This document shows, piece after piece, positions 46,778-58,045 of a stretch of DNA of 64,000 bases. This DNA is from Porpolomopsis calyptriformis (lineage: Eukaryota > Basidiomycota > Agaricomycetes > Agaricales > Hygrophoraceae), in contig OX621163.1 in NCBI GenBank assembly GCA_951640195.1, positions 62,001 to 126,000 of the forward strand. The letters are read 5' to 3'. Position numbers and translations under genes: made by a program. The notes under the pieces are model-generated. The model saw only the letters and a program-made list of their open reading frames with translations, searched no databases and was not told where the DNA came from. Position 1 is the first letter of the stretch. The number at the start of each line of letters is the position of its first letter.

Positions 46778-48853
46778 TCAGCCATCATCTGGGTGTTCGG
46801 CTGGAAAAGTTAACAAAAGTAAAAGGATATCAACAAATGAGTGATAGCTAACCCTGTCCATCGTTACGATCGGCGAACTGCAGGTGGTTGAAGTTATCGT
46901 GAGTGGTAGACAGATCGACACCTGCGGTTCAAGGTTTTGCTGGTCACGGAAATCTTCTCGTGCCATTATACTTGGTGGAAGGAGATGAGCTTTGGGTCCA
47001 AATCTATTATCGCTTAACTCACCCCGCCATTAAGGAAATGAAGTACACTATGGGATCCATTTTTCGCAGACAATCTCGCAAGATATAAAGCATACGCACG
47101 TTTGTTTTGAGCAACAAGGCCAGGCCAGCAATCGAAGTTGTTAGCGTGTTGGAACTGTCGAAGGTATTAATCATTTAACACAATCGAGCAGAGAAATCTC
47201 CCTACAAATGCGAACGAGATCAGCGAAGCAATGCTATATTTTAAACCGCTTGGTTCATCAAATCAGAACTGATCTAATCAGAAACTTCTTACCAGACGAG
47301 TACAGCTGCAATAAGCAACAGTGAACCACTGGCAGAAATCATGTACATTAGCTCTGCGTACTGGTATTCACGGTGTAAACCATCAAAACCCGAAGGATTG
47401 TGTCCATCCTGAAGGTAGATTATCAGGTGCGTAACGCTCGAACAATAAAATCGGCGCAGCGCACCGCCTAAACCCAGTTCTTGATTTGTACAGATAGTAG
47501 CACAGCGCAATAGCGAGGCTTATGTCTGCCACCAACAAGGAAGTTTGACCCGCAATCGCAAGGTTATAAAACTCCTGGAGAAGAAGGTGAATTTATTAAT
47601 AAGTTAGAAGGGCGCACAGTGGTCATCTTGGAATCGTCCTAGACCTGCTGCTTACTTTGGGGTACGACACAAGGGTCCAGAAACCAAAGCTAGATGGAAA
47701 TTAATCATCACGACATGGATCCATCAAGAACATTTTCCGAAACAAACAGCTGCACAGTGATGGCTGCCACTCCTATTAGATTCCTATCATATCAATTTGA
47801 GAGTGGAACGTACTTGTCCCGATCGCTGCAAAGAAACCTGCTCGTTAGGTGTCGTGGCTCTTGTTAACCCTAACGTCTCACCGAACTCGGCTAACGACCA
47901 GGCTACCTAAACAGGCATGAGCAACGTCTCGATGAGAAGAACTGGTGAATTTACAATCCACGCTGTTAAAACTATGCTCCCTTTGCTCACTATCATTTTA
48001 ACATCAGCGGAAGGAGTAGGTGGGCTTATAGAGGCCCACTTGCTGATGAACAGTCGACGCAAGAACATGCTGCCATCGCAAAGTGAGTAACGAGGACATT
48101 TTCAACCATGTATTGCGCACCATCGTGTGCAAAACATCTGAAGTTCCTACCCATTAATCCCATTCAAGTAAATATCAACGGCATGGCCAGGATCACGGAA
48201 GTACCCACCCTCACAGCATATATCACCTGTGGGACCATCGATTTAAAGTGCAAAGTAATAAAATAAAATAATAATGAAGCAGACTATCACCTACATCGAA
48301 ACTCCTATCGAATCATCAATCGGAGTTACGGAGAATTGTGAATGCTGAGGGCGTAGATCATACCAGAATGGCGTAGCAAGGGCCGCAGGGTCTCCAAAGT
48401 TTGTAACGAGAAAGGTGTAGCCCACATGGGCGATTGCAGCAGTAATCACGCATTCAAGACACCTAGGAGGGTGTAAGCTCGACCGTCATACTCAAGGCAT
48501 TACTTTCCATTGAAATCCCACCTGAAAATGAGCAATTATCAGGGGAGACATGACGAGGTGATCACTCACCAGGAACTTCATGTGGAAGGGATCTTTAACC
48601 AGTCCTCTAGTCGAAAAGAAGTACTGATACACTTGGAGATATATTATGCCAAACAGACTGTTATATTGTGTCCAATCAAAAAGTGTGTTCAAATCGGAAT
48701 GGTCAGACGCACGCAAAAGTGAAGTACTCTTCGTCCCCACACAATTAGCACCAGACGAGAGGCGGATGGGTTAAGTCACAAACCCGCAATGAGAATCGGG
48801 CCGTAAAATTGATTTTCGATTGCTTTGAGCTCGCCAACATCAGCGGTAGCCAT
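46778..48853 (-). CDS. DUF6534-type integral membrane protein
   Basis: Short exons on the minus strand spell the DUF6534 pattern of mushroom seven-helix membrane proteins. Start MATADVGELKAIENQFYGP and first helix near 48853-48780; YLQVYQYFFSTRGLVKDPF at about 48600; then ITAAIAHVGYTFLVTNFGDP at about 48420; SLAIALCYYLYKSRTGFRR at about 47470-47525; VLMVYTVNT at about 47380; and LPPSIMAREDFRDQ near 46960, the cytosolic tail. Some exons between 47550 and 48250 are hard to place. The family is widespread in Agaricomycetes with no known function. Confidence 0.7.
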
Positions 48854-48869
48854 GATTTCAATGTGAACT

Positions 48870-49570
48870 TTGCAACTCTGTAAGTGTATCCGATCTTTGA
48901 AAGTTGAGAAGATATACCCATCGCTGAAATTTCAAATCAAGATGGCCCCACGATTAATATTAAATCAGTGTTTCTGATCCATTAAACTAATCGGCGATTA
49001 CATCCATCTCTCCGCGATTCTCGGTTGAGTTTGAGTTCAGCGTTGTGAACCACCTTGAGTCCTCTGACCCCTCTAGGAGGTGGAGAGGGGTAGGAGTATC
49101 GGCGGATAAGGGGGTCGGTTGCAGCAGGCTGCCTCAAATGATAGACACGCCCTAAGGCCTGCTCATTTAGTGCCCTCTCGCGTTACCGCTGAGGCTGCTC
49201 GGTGGAGAGGTGGTGGCTGACAGCAAGAAGCTGCGGGAGATATACTGCCCCTTTCACGCTCTACGAAAATGGAATGATTCGTAAACAAGATAATACAAAG
49301 CATTTTGTCCCGGCGGCTGAGTTCGAAAAAATTTCGACTCTGTTTATGCCCTCCCGATTCTTACTGAATGCGAGATGCAGACAGTCCAGTCAGGAGGCGC
49401 TCCTCTGGCTCTGGGTTCAACCACTGCGCGAATACTCGCGCCCGGGAATACGCAAGCAGTGCCTACCCATCCTCAGGAAACACAGATTGGCCAGCGGGTT
49501 GGGGATGCAGGTGGTGAGTGTGCGGCGTTATACAACTGTTCGTTCACCCGTCAGTTTCTGACATCTTGAT
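48870..49570. other. No convincing gene
   Basis: Only an unrecognised ORF at 49202-49561 directly before the satellite array; its codon use and content give no support. Confidence 0.3.
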
Positions 49571-49584
49571 TTGTAGACTGATGT

Positions 49585-51210
49585 ACATTCATTTCCTCTC
49601 GATGAACACTGATAACTGCGTTATGCAATCAGTGGGTTTACGCGGCGTCATGCCATCGTTTGCTCGTCAATTGGGTTGAATGTCTGGCTTGTTGGTTTCT
49701 GACCTCGGTAAGTTCATATTCTGTCGGCGGACACTGAATGCGCTATGCACTCAGTCGGTGTTGCACCGTTCACTGTCTGACATCTTGATTCGCAGACCGG
49801 TGTCATTCATCTCCTCTCAATGAAACACTGATAACTGCGTTATGCAATCAGTGGGTTCGACGCGGCGTCATGCCATCGTTGGATCGTCAATTGGGTTGAA
49901 TGTCTGGCTTGTTGGTTTCTGACCTCGGTGAGTTCATATTCTGTCGGCGGACACTGAATGCGTTCTGTAGTCAACAGGTGTTGCACCGCTCACTTGTCGA
50001 TTGGCTTGCCGACCGGTGTACATTCATCTCCTCTCGATGAACACTGATAACTGCGTTATGCAATCAGTGGGTTCGACGCGGTGTCATGCCATTGTTTGCT
50101 CGTCAATTGGGTTGAATGTCTGGCTTGTTGGTTTCTGACCTGGGTAAGTTCATATTCTGTCGGCGGACACTGAATGCGCTATGCACTCAGTCGGTGTTGC
50201 ACCGTTCACTGTCTGACATCTTGATTCGCAGACCGGTGTACATTCATCTCCTCTCGATGAACACTGATAACTGCGTTATGCAATCAGTGGGTTCGACGCG
50301 GCGTCATGCCATCGTTGAATCGTCAATTGGGTTGAATGTCTGGCTTGTTGGTTTCTGACCTCGGTAAGTTCATATTCTGTCGGCGGACACTGAATGCGCC
50401 ATGCACTCAGTCGGTATTGCACCGTTCACTGTCTGACATCCTGATTCGCAGACCGGTGTACATTCATCTCCTCTCAATGAAACACTGATAACTGCGTTAT
50501 GCAATCAGTGGGTTCGACGCGGCGTCATGCCATCGTTGGATCGTCAATTGGGTTGAATGTCTGGCTTGTTGGTTTCTGACCTCGGTGAGTTCATATTCTG
50601 TCGGCGGACACTGAATGCGTTCTGTAGTCAACGGGTGTTGCATCGCTCACTTGTCGATTGGCTTGCCGACCGGTGTACATTCATCTCCTCTCAATGAACA
50701 CTGATAACTGCGTTATGCAATCAGTGGGTTCGACGCGGCGTCATGCCATCGTTGGATCGTCAATTGGGTTGAATGTCTGGCTTGTTGGTTTCTGACTTCG
50801 GTAAGTTCATATTCTGTCGGCGGACACTGAATGCGCTATGCACTCAGTCGGTGTTGCACCGCTCACTGTCTGACATCTTGATTCGCAGACCGGTGTACAT
50901 TCATCTCCTCTCAATGAACACTGATAACTGCGTTATGCAATCAGTGGGTTCGACGCGGCGTCATGCCATCGTTGGATCGTCAATTGGGTTGAATGTCTGG
51001 CTTGTTGGTTTCTGACTTCGGTAAGTTCATATTCTGTCGGCGGACACCGAATGCGCTATGCACTCAGTCGGTGTTGCACCGTTCACTGTCTGACATCTTG
51101 ATTCGCAGACCGGTGTACATTCATCTCCTCTCGATGAACACTGATAACTGCGTTATGCAATCAGTGGGTTCGACGCGGCGTCATGCTATCGTTGGCCGTC
51201 GATTGGGTTG
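49585..51210 (+). repeat. Satellite array, ~219-bp unit, about 7.5 copies
   Basis: The marker TTCGACGCGGCGTCATGCC recurs about every 218-220 bp (near 49855, 50074, 50293, 50514, 50728, 50948, 51167). Units differ by a few bases and come in two subtypes (ending CTATGCACTCAGTCGG or TTCTGTAGTCAAC). Each unit holds two related halves around 'ACACTGA...TATGCAxTCAG', so it probably arose by doubling of a ~110-bp ancestor. Confidence 0.93.
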
Positions 51211-52060
51211 AATGTCTGGCTTTTTGGTTTCTGACCTCGGTAAGTTCATATCCTGTCGGCGCTATGCACTCAGCTGGTGTTGCACCGTTCAGTTGTTGAT
51301 TGGCTTGGTTTTCTCGCCTCCTAGTTTATAGACCGCTCACGTGCTGTCGGCGAACACTGACTCTTATGTACTCAGTGTGTGTTACTGACCTGTTAGTTTC
51401 AGACTGCGGTAAGTTCATGTCCTGTTGGCTAACACTGAATAAATGCGTGATGCAATCAGTGGGTGTAACACGTCTTATGCCGCCGTTCATCACTCGATTT
51501 TTTGGCTTGTTGATTTACTTCACACGGGTAGGTTCACATTCCGTAGGTGAACACCGAATGAATGGCGAATGGCGAATGCGCTATGCAGTCAGCAGATGTA
51601 ACGTGGCATTATGCTACATTCACCTGTTGGTTGGCTTGGTTTTCTTTCCTCTTAGTTTTCAGACTGGGGTCATGTCCCGTCAGCGAACACCGAGTGCTAT
51701 GCAACCACTGGGTGTTGCATAGTGCTATACTACCATTCACCGTCGATTGGCTTGGTTCTGGCCACGCTACCTTACTGCCTTGAGGCCTAGACAGTAAGGT
51801 AGCGTGGCTAACTTTGCCAGCGTAAAAGTGTAGCAGACTGCGCCAGCTTAACTGGTATTGCTAAGCTGCTTCACCGCACCACAAAGAGCACAATTGTGGC
51901 TGTACAAGGAACCGAACCACATTTTGGTCAAGTCCACTCTGTTCGGAACAGAGGGGTTCAGAAGGAGTTCACTGAAACTGTGTAGACCCCTCTCCCACAC
52001 TAACTTCCAACAGAATTCGTTCATTTCAGCCATGGCTCAGTAACTTGATGGTGATTCCCA
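51211..52060 (+). repeat. Diverged satellite units and unique tail of the repeat block
   Basis: Degenerate units continue to about 51760. They are followed by a 19-bp inverted repeat (GCCACGCTACCTTACTG and its complement, 51761-51806) and by sequence shared with 13560-13730 in the opposite orientation, including CTCTGTTCGGAACAGAG. Confidence 0.7.
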
Positions 52061-52302
52061 TTCCCCCTGTTCACCGCAAGGAGACAGGTGCTGAATATCC
52101 GCTGATACTTGATCATTATTGAGGTTGGAAGGGTGATGGCCACAGTGGAGTTGTGAACCACGCATAACGCTGGTAGGGCATAGGCAGGGCATCATCACAG
52201 TGAATGAAGCTAGCGTCGGGAGGTAATACTTGCCCGGTGGAGTGAGACATGAGCATCGCTGAATACATGACTATCCCTCGCATCCCGTCCCGGGAGAGAT
52301 AA

Positions 52303-53376
52303 TTGGACTGGAGGTCGGGCCATGCTGTAAGAGTCCTATGGCCGCATGCTTACGGTCTCGTTGCGACAGTTATAAAAGAACCCCCCATTCGAGCTACAAT
52401 CACATTCAATCCAAAGATGAAACCAAAGGCCGGTGCCTTCAAAGTTGCACACATCGGTCATACCAATATCCCTATCTTCCAGTCGACTTCATCCTCCACA
52501 AAAGTGTGCGTCAAGCAATGCTTTTATCATGATGCTGATGGGGCGCTCGGTCGTGCACCATCCTGCATTGTTTATAATAGCCATACCCAATTAAAGAAGT
52601 TGATGGTAGAGTCGTACTGTGCGACATGGGGTGCAGCTTTGATGCAACTCGCGTATGACTTTGTGGAGCAGGAGAATGCACAACGCGGTCCTCCATCGTT
52701 CCCGATTCCTCGATTGCGTTTCGTTCGGGTAGCCCTAGCCGTTGCAGATGATAAAGAGCGGCATACTTTCTTGATTGAGGAGTGTATTGATGAGGACACC
52801 GACGGCGAGTTTCTCAAGTACATCAATAACGACCGTAGCTCTCCTCTTTCCCACCCCAACAACCTTGAGCGACAACAGATAGGCGAATTTCTCGCCTTCG
52901 CTCAGCATGTTCAATATGTGAAGACTCAAAAGTTGGCTTTCGTTTCAGATGTTCAAGGTTTGTTTTCGCATTTAACTGATTCCGCATTCTGATTATTTCC
53001 TGAGAATAGGTGGTACATCACTACTTTCTGATCCCCAAATCATAACAGCCCCGTAAATTTTGTTGCATGCTCACACATCAATTTTACTCATGGAATGATA
53101 TTTAGTGAACTCTCCGGAAACCTCTTCGCTGGTGGCAATATAGGGGCCTGTTTTCAACATTTCACCGATGATCACCTTTGCAATAGATTCTGTCGCTACT
53201 ACATTCCGGAAGGTCTCCCCAAGGCAAAAGCTGGTAAGGCACCCCGCTTTGGTGTATCGCTTGAACAGATGCTGCGGGAAGCCGAAGACGAAAAAGCGGC
53301 AGCAAAAGCAGCAGCGATGAACGATGACCGCGAGCTCACTAATATGAGCATCTCCTTGACGTCTCTCGGACTGTAA
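52303..53376 (+). CDS. Alpha-type (atypical) protein kinase
   Basis: Exons 52303-52957, 53010-53052 and 53106-53376 keep phase and give 322 residues. Features fit the alpha-kinase (MHCK/eEF2K) fold: VCVKQCF with the ATP-binding Lys, FLIEECID at the hinge, AFVSDVQGG then LLSDPQIITA around the metal-binding Asp, and GNIGACFQHFTDDHLCNRFC, the His/Cys zinc cluster typical of the family. A Lys/Ala-rich helical tail follows. The protein is little more than the catalytic domain, as in many mushroom alpha-kinases. The first Met is used because nothing upstream suggests another exon; substrates are unknown. Confidence 0.85.
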
Positions 53377-54165
53377 TCCCAATCCGCATGTATGTCCTTT
53401 GAATAATTGCTCTCGTACATATGCTCTCACATCCACAGCTCTTTTACATATGCTTTCATACGCACGGCGCTCCTCGCACATACGTTCTCCTAGATACACT
53501 CTCGCACACTCAATCATACTCATGCACGTATACTCTCGTACGCTTTCATTCCCTTTATTTAATTCAGATACCTCACTTTAATCTCCAAATTTAATTTCTT
53601 TTCGTTGTAATGGTTATTTGAGCTTGAGTTGCAGATTGCTATTGAATTAGCCTTGCATGGTGAACCAACCAATCTCTAGGTTAACCTGGAGGTCTCTCAG
53701 TGAGTTTCGAAGCCGATACTTGTGAGCTGGATGGTCGTTCAATTGCTGCTTTGTGTTGAAGTGGGCACAAGTGAATGACTAAGTCAGGAAACTTCAACCA
53801 GCACCCTGATTGCAGTGAAACGCACTAAAGAATGGCTACAACTCTAACTTCTAGGCATCGAGTCATTCGTCAACCCTTCGTGCTCATGCTGATCACTGTG
53901 TAAAGTGCAGACACTACAGCCAAGGAACCTACTTGGCTAACAGAATCAGACACTTTCCTCCTCAACTACAAGCTGTATGGGACATAACAGGCTCAAGTTT
54001 ATCAAGGGAGTATTAGGATGAGAATATCACTACCTCAATGAAACTCGAAGTGCATACATTCATACAATGCAGGGACATTGCAAAGAGTACAGCGAGCAAG
54101 TCTTTGTTTTTCTATTACACACCACCTTTCTTTCTTGCGCTGCCCTATCCCGCTTCACCACCGCC
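53377..54165. other. Intergenic
   Basis: A run of short CTCTCGCACATA-like repeats lies at about 53405-53550. Nothing else recognisable. Confidence 0.4.
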
Positions 54166-54360
54166 ATGTCCGCCATTCAGTTCAATCAATGCAACCTCTA
54201 CTTAGCTGGAGGTGACATTCTTAACATCCATCTCCCGGAGCATCCCCCCGAGCCATTTGTCACGCGTAAAAATCCTTCGGACCCAGCCCATTTCCTCAAA
54301 ACACTCACCGTCCGTGCCGCGCGATTTTTTATCCGCGTTTCCCGCAAATTCTTCCAGTGA
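54166..54360 (+). CDS. Short unknown ORF, 64 aa
   Basis: MSAIQFNQCNLYLAGGDILN start in a good context after a pyrimidine-rich leader. No family recognised; may be the first exon of a lost gene. Confidence 0.25.
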   Translation: MSAIQFNQCNLYLAGGDILNIHLPEHPPEPFVTRKNPSDPAHFLKTLTVRAARFFIRVSRKFFQ

Positions 54361-54568
54361 GTTTTTTTTAAACGTGGGATTCTCCTTCGCGCTAACTTTC
54401 CCGCAAAGTTTCGTCACCGATATGGTCAGAAACGAAAGGAGCGGGTTCAGCTCAATCGTTTGATCGGGGCGCGTCTCTCATACTCGCGTGAGCGCGAAGG
54501 TGTAGGTTTTTTTTTTTTCTGTTCGGATTGTCATGTATTACTATACTTCAAACAGTAAATATCATACA

Positions 54569-54660
54569 GTGTACCCAAGGTCCTTTACCTCGGCATGTCA
54601 TAGATTGACAGGTTGACGGCATTTAAAGTTTTCTTAGCAGGCAAATCTTGCATTCCATAC
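54569..54660 (+). repeat. Dispersed short repeat, copy 2
   Basis: Matches 17537-17620 with a few changes and a 6-bp insert. Confidence 0.85.
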
Positions 54661-54727
54661 TGTATACAACGAAGAAGTAGCTTTGTAAAAAATCAAAATC
54701 TAAACATATTTCACTGCGACATAGCCT

Positions 54728-56590
54728 CTATACAGTAGACATGCTGCTATGAACCGGAGGGAGATTCCTGAAAAAGTTGTTGTTGGGTAACGGAGCCATG
54801 CAAGAGTCGCAGTATGGAAAGTTGCTTACCCCTCTTAGCTCTGAATAGGTAGAGAAAAGTTCCGATGCCCTCTTCCATCGTGGGGAGGATTGCAAGTCGC
54901 AGGCTAGTTTCCCAATCGGATCCTGCATCATGAAATCATTCGCTGTCCGATATCCATGCTCGACCCATCTGAACAGCCCTCCAGCTGCATACTGTGTACA
55001 CGAAACACGGGTCTCGTGTGCCTGCACCTTGGTGTTGGAGTGACAGAATATTGCGGAAGGGATAAGCACCGTGGAACTGGGGGGAAACTCTATCGCCAAC
55101 TTAATATCCCAAAGTAAAAGGTGGCCTCCTTTTTTCGGATCAAAGTCTCCTAACGCAGTAATAGCACACCACCCAAAGGCAAGGTTCGAGAAGTCGCGAT
55201 GAGGCAGACATATCGTCTTAGGACCAAAGTTGAAGGTCATAGCACTCCAGACGCTATTTTTGAAGTTCATCCTAAGCTGTGGATGGTGGCCTAGGAGCCC
55301 CGACATCGTGGTAGAGTAGTACTTGTACAGGCGTGGTGCCCAAGCTGCAAACAGCCCGTTCGAGAACCCTGCTATCCTTTGGATGGCAGAGCATTGTATC
55401 AAATCCGTCATGACCGCGTGATTGTTGTGTGTAAGGCCAAGATTTCCTGGAACCTTTACGAAAATGTTCCAAGATTGTGATTAAAAAAACATAGCGGCAG
55501 AGGAAAAGTATACTGTACTTTTTGTCCTCCTCCGAATGAAAAACCGCAGGCGAGGGATGGAGAGCGGCACCGGCGGTGGGATGCATCCTTTGCAGAAAAT
55601 TCGCAAAGCCCCCGAGCTTCTGAGATTCTTTGGGCAGCCTCATTGTGTATGATTTCCCATTCAGGAGACTGGGGACGTCCACCTAGAAGAGCTACCACAC
55701 GCCCCTCAGAATCGAGGATTGGCGTCGCACGACTAGCAGTACATTTTCACCGAATCAGATCGAGAATCTTGTTTGATTGGGTAGAAATCGACCTACATGC
55801 CATCCCATTCCTGGATTCTAAACCCAAATTGGGGTGCGTTTCTCAACACATCCTCCAGAGAATACTCCTTTATCTCGATCCTCTTGCTCTTCTCTGACCG
55901 CAGAGCTGTGAACCCAGGGCCAGTCACAGGAAGGGTCTCCGTTGCTACCGTGGTCGATATTGGGATGGATGACGCGATGTGTTTCAGTCTGACGTTGGTA
56001 GGCTTGACGCATCCCACTTTTATCGTGTGGAGGGATGCTTCCTGCCGTCGCTCCCTGCGATGCTTGTGGCTTGATTTCTTTGACCTCTTGACAGTTGAAG
56101 TTGTTCGAGGGTGACCTTTGACAGAGGGAATACTCTTCCTTACATGCAGGGGGGAAAGGGGCGGGTTTGGTCCCTTATTGGCCAGTATGTTCATACCTCT
56201 GATCATTGGTAAGAGGTTGGCTTTCTTTGTTCCCCAGCATGTATCTCCTGGATGTCCTGTATAGGAATGTTATGTTTTCATTTAATAGTTACGATATTTC
56301 TGCCTTACCATCGAGATCGTTGGGTTCTATCATATATGACATATCCCCTACCGGAGGAGGCTGATTATAGGGCAAAAATGCCTGCCCTTCAGTCGGGTCA
56401 TAGTCTGGATGCTGCTCGATGTCAATTGCAGCCTGGAGGCGAGGGAGGAGGAGGATGTTGGTCTGGATCGGTATGCCAGAAGCTTCCAACAATGTGTTAC
56501 TGCGTAGCAAATCCTTTAATGTTAGCCATGAGTCAATGCATTCGTTGTGGAACTTGTGGGGTTCCTCTCACAGGCATTTCACTTTAAGAA
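54728..56590 (-). CDS. TET/JBP-like 2-oxoglutarate/Fe(II) dioxygenase
   Basis: Family that oxidises 5-methylcytosine (TET) or thymine (JBP); mushroom members are numerous and often linked to transposons. Secure exons 54728-55453 and 55519-55732; then 55797-56196, and an upstream exon ending at 56309 that joins in phase (donor GTAAGG). The N-terminal part has a basic NLS-like run (KRSKKSSHKHRRERR). The catalytic half reads GRVVALLGGRP, FSFGGGQK, IAGFSNGLFAAWAPRLYKYY, CLPHRDFSNLAFGWCAITAL with the HxD iron ligands, KGGHLLLWDIKLAIEFPP, the distal His in IFCHSNT, and ETRVSCTQY with the 2OG-binding Arg. All ligands are present. Its 5' end is not secure because a LINE begins at 56654, so promoter damage is possible. 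Confidence 0.9.
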
Positions 56591-56653
56591 TGGGTAGTAC
56601 TTGACGACTTTGCAACTCACAGTGGGCTTCAACTTAGACTCACGTGACACACA

Positions 56654-57540
56654 TTTTTTTTTTTTTTTTTTGATTTCAGCATTTATATACCGCAACAAGC
56701 AAGCGTACGTGCTAAGACGTGGTGGCTGGTTATCTATGACCAGCCCTGCTACTTTGTTTATATACATATGAGGGGGTCAATCCCTGGGGCTTTGGGTGAC
56801 GCAGTGAGTCTCGTGATTTGTGGGTTGAGTTGGGTGTTTTCTTATTGTGCTGGAGTTGCACCGTTTTCGGCATTTGGGGGTGTGGCCATAGGTTGGCCTT
56901 CCTGGGCTAGGTTGCCCTCGGTTGTGTCGTCATCCTGTTGGACTGGGACTGTGGGTTCTTCATCGAACGTGGGGGATTTGGGTTTGGCATAGGGTCTGCC
57001 TGTCTTGGTGAACGCTCCAGGTTTGAGTATGAACGATCTCTGGCAGTGAGATATTTCTTGATGCTTTCCGGAGGAGGTTTTGGTGTTCGTCGTATTGCGG
57101 GCACTCTTGTATTATGTGTTCTCGCGTTTGTAACCCGTCTAAAGGGTCCCTTGTGGGCACCCTGAGTGCAGTAAGGCAATGCTTCTTGACGTGTGTGGCC
57201 CTCAGCGATGTAGCATCTCCCCTATAGGTGTACTACCTGGACCAGGTCGACATAAGTCTCCCTAATTGGTGTGGCAAAGAAACCAGCGGTCCAAAGACCT
57301 CCCAGCTAGGTACAGTCCAATAGCAGAGTTGGTCATTACGACCTCCCTAAAGGGTACAGGTGGGGATCACACCCAGCTGCACACACACACGGACACTAAC
57401 CACTGCACCGACGTGGTAACAACATGGATGGGTACGCTCTGCCTTTCTCAGAGACCCACCGGCGATGGATTTTGACCTCTCGAGCCCAACCAGGGATTTT
57501 CTCCCTAGTTGGCTACGGCCCAGTGAATGACTCCAGGGCA
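56654..57540 (-). mobile_element. LINE retrotransposon, truncated and rearranged, with target-site duplication
   Basis: On the minus strand the element ends in a poly(A) tail (T-tract at 56654-56671) and is flanked by a 13-15 bp duplication, ACGTGACACACAT(TT), at 56642 and 57541. The C-terminal part of a Tad-like ORF2 is readable at about 56960-57160: PTRDPLDGLQTREHIIQECP followed by QYDEHQNLLRKAS, the usual Cys/His knuckle at the end of fungal LINE polyproteins. The frame breaks soon after, and the 5' third is non-coding, so the copy is internally deleted. Confidence 0.88.
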
Positions 57541-58045
57541 ACGTGACACACATTTCTGTAGAAAGGCTGTAGAAAGGAATGTTTCAATTAACGTTCCCTT
57601 CTTTCTTTGCCTCCAGTCACAGTTCAGTTCCAGTTCAGTTAATCAGTATCAATGACTTGGCCTACTAAGCTGCAGTAGCCGAGAATACTATCCAAATACA
57701 TGACGGGAGGGGAGAAAGATTGAGAAGGAGCAGGCAAGGCGAGGATCAGAGTCAACGGCGGGAATGAGGATGGGTGTGGGCGAATAGGCAGGGCCTAATA
57801 CTGTATTGCGAACAACATACCACCGATATATAAATACTAGATTTTGACCAATAAATGCTGGCCTCTGCCACACTGAACTTGGAAGAAGCTTGTAAAAGAT
57901 GATGCTCAGACTTGCAACAAAGGAAGGTCTTATCTGTTGATCACACAGAGGATACTATCGAACACTGCCCCATGCTCAGGAGGCAACTTGTATCAAAGGA
58001 AGATGTGGTACAATATAGTCGTATACATGGGCAGGTCCACACCAC
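57541..58045. other. Intergenic
   Basis: Lies between the LINE and the PHD-like gene. Short repeat of TTCAGTTCCAGTTCAG; nothing coding. Confidence 0.4.

Noticed and set aside
49585..51210. CRISPR-like array
   Set aside because: Units are contiguous and similar along their whole length, with no unique spacers, and the host is a fungus.
50116..51211. Three near-identical ORFs of 72-80 codons
   Set aside because: They are one frame of the 219-bp satellite read repeatedly; the frame breaks in other units.
56768..57179. Plus-strand ORFs over the LINE
   Set aside because: Shadows of the minus-strand LINE ORF2 end.
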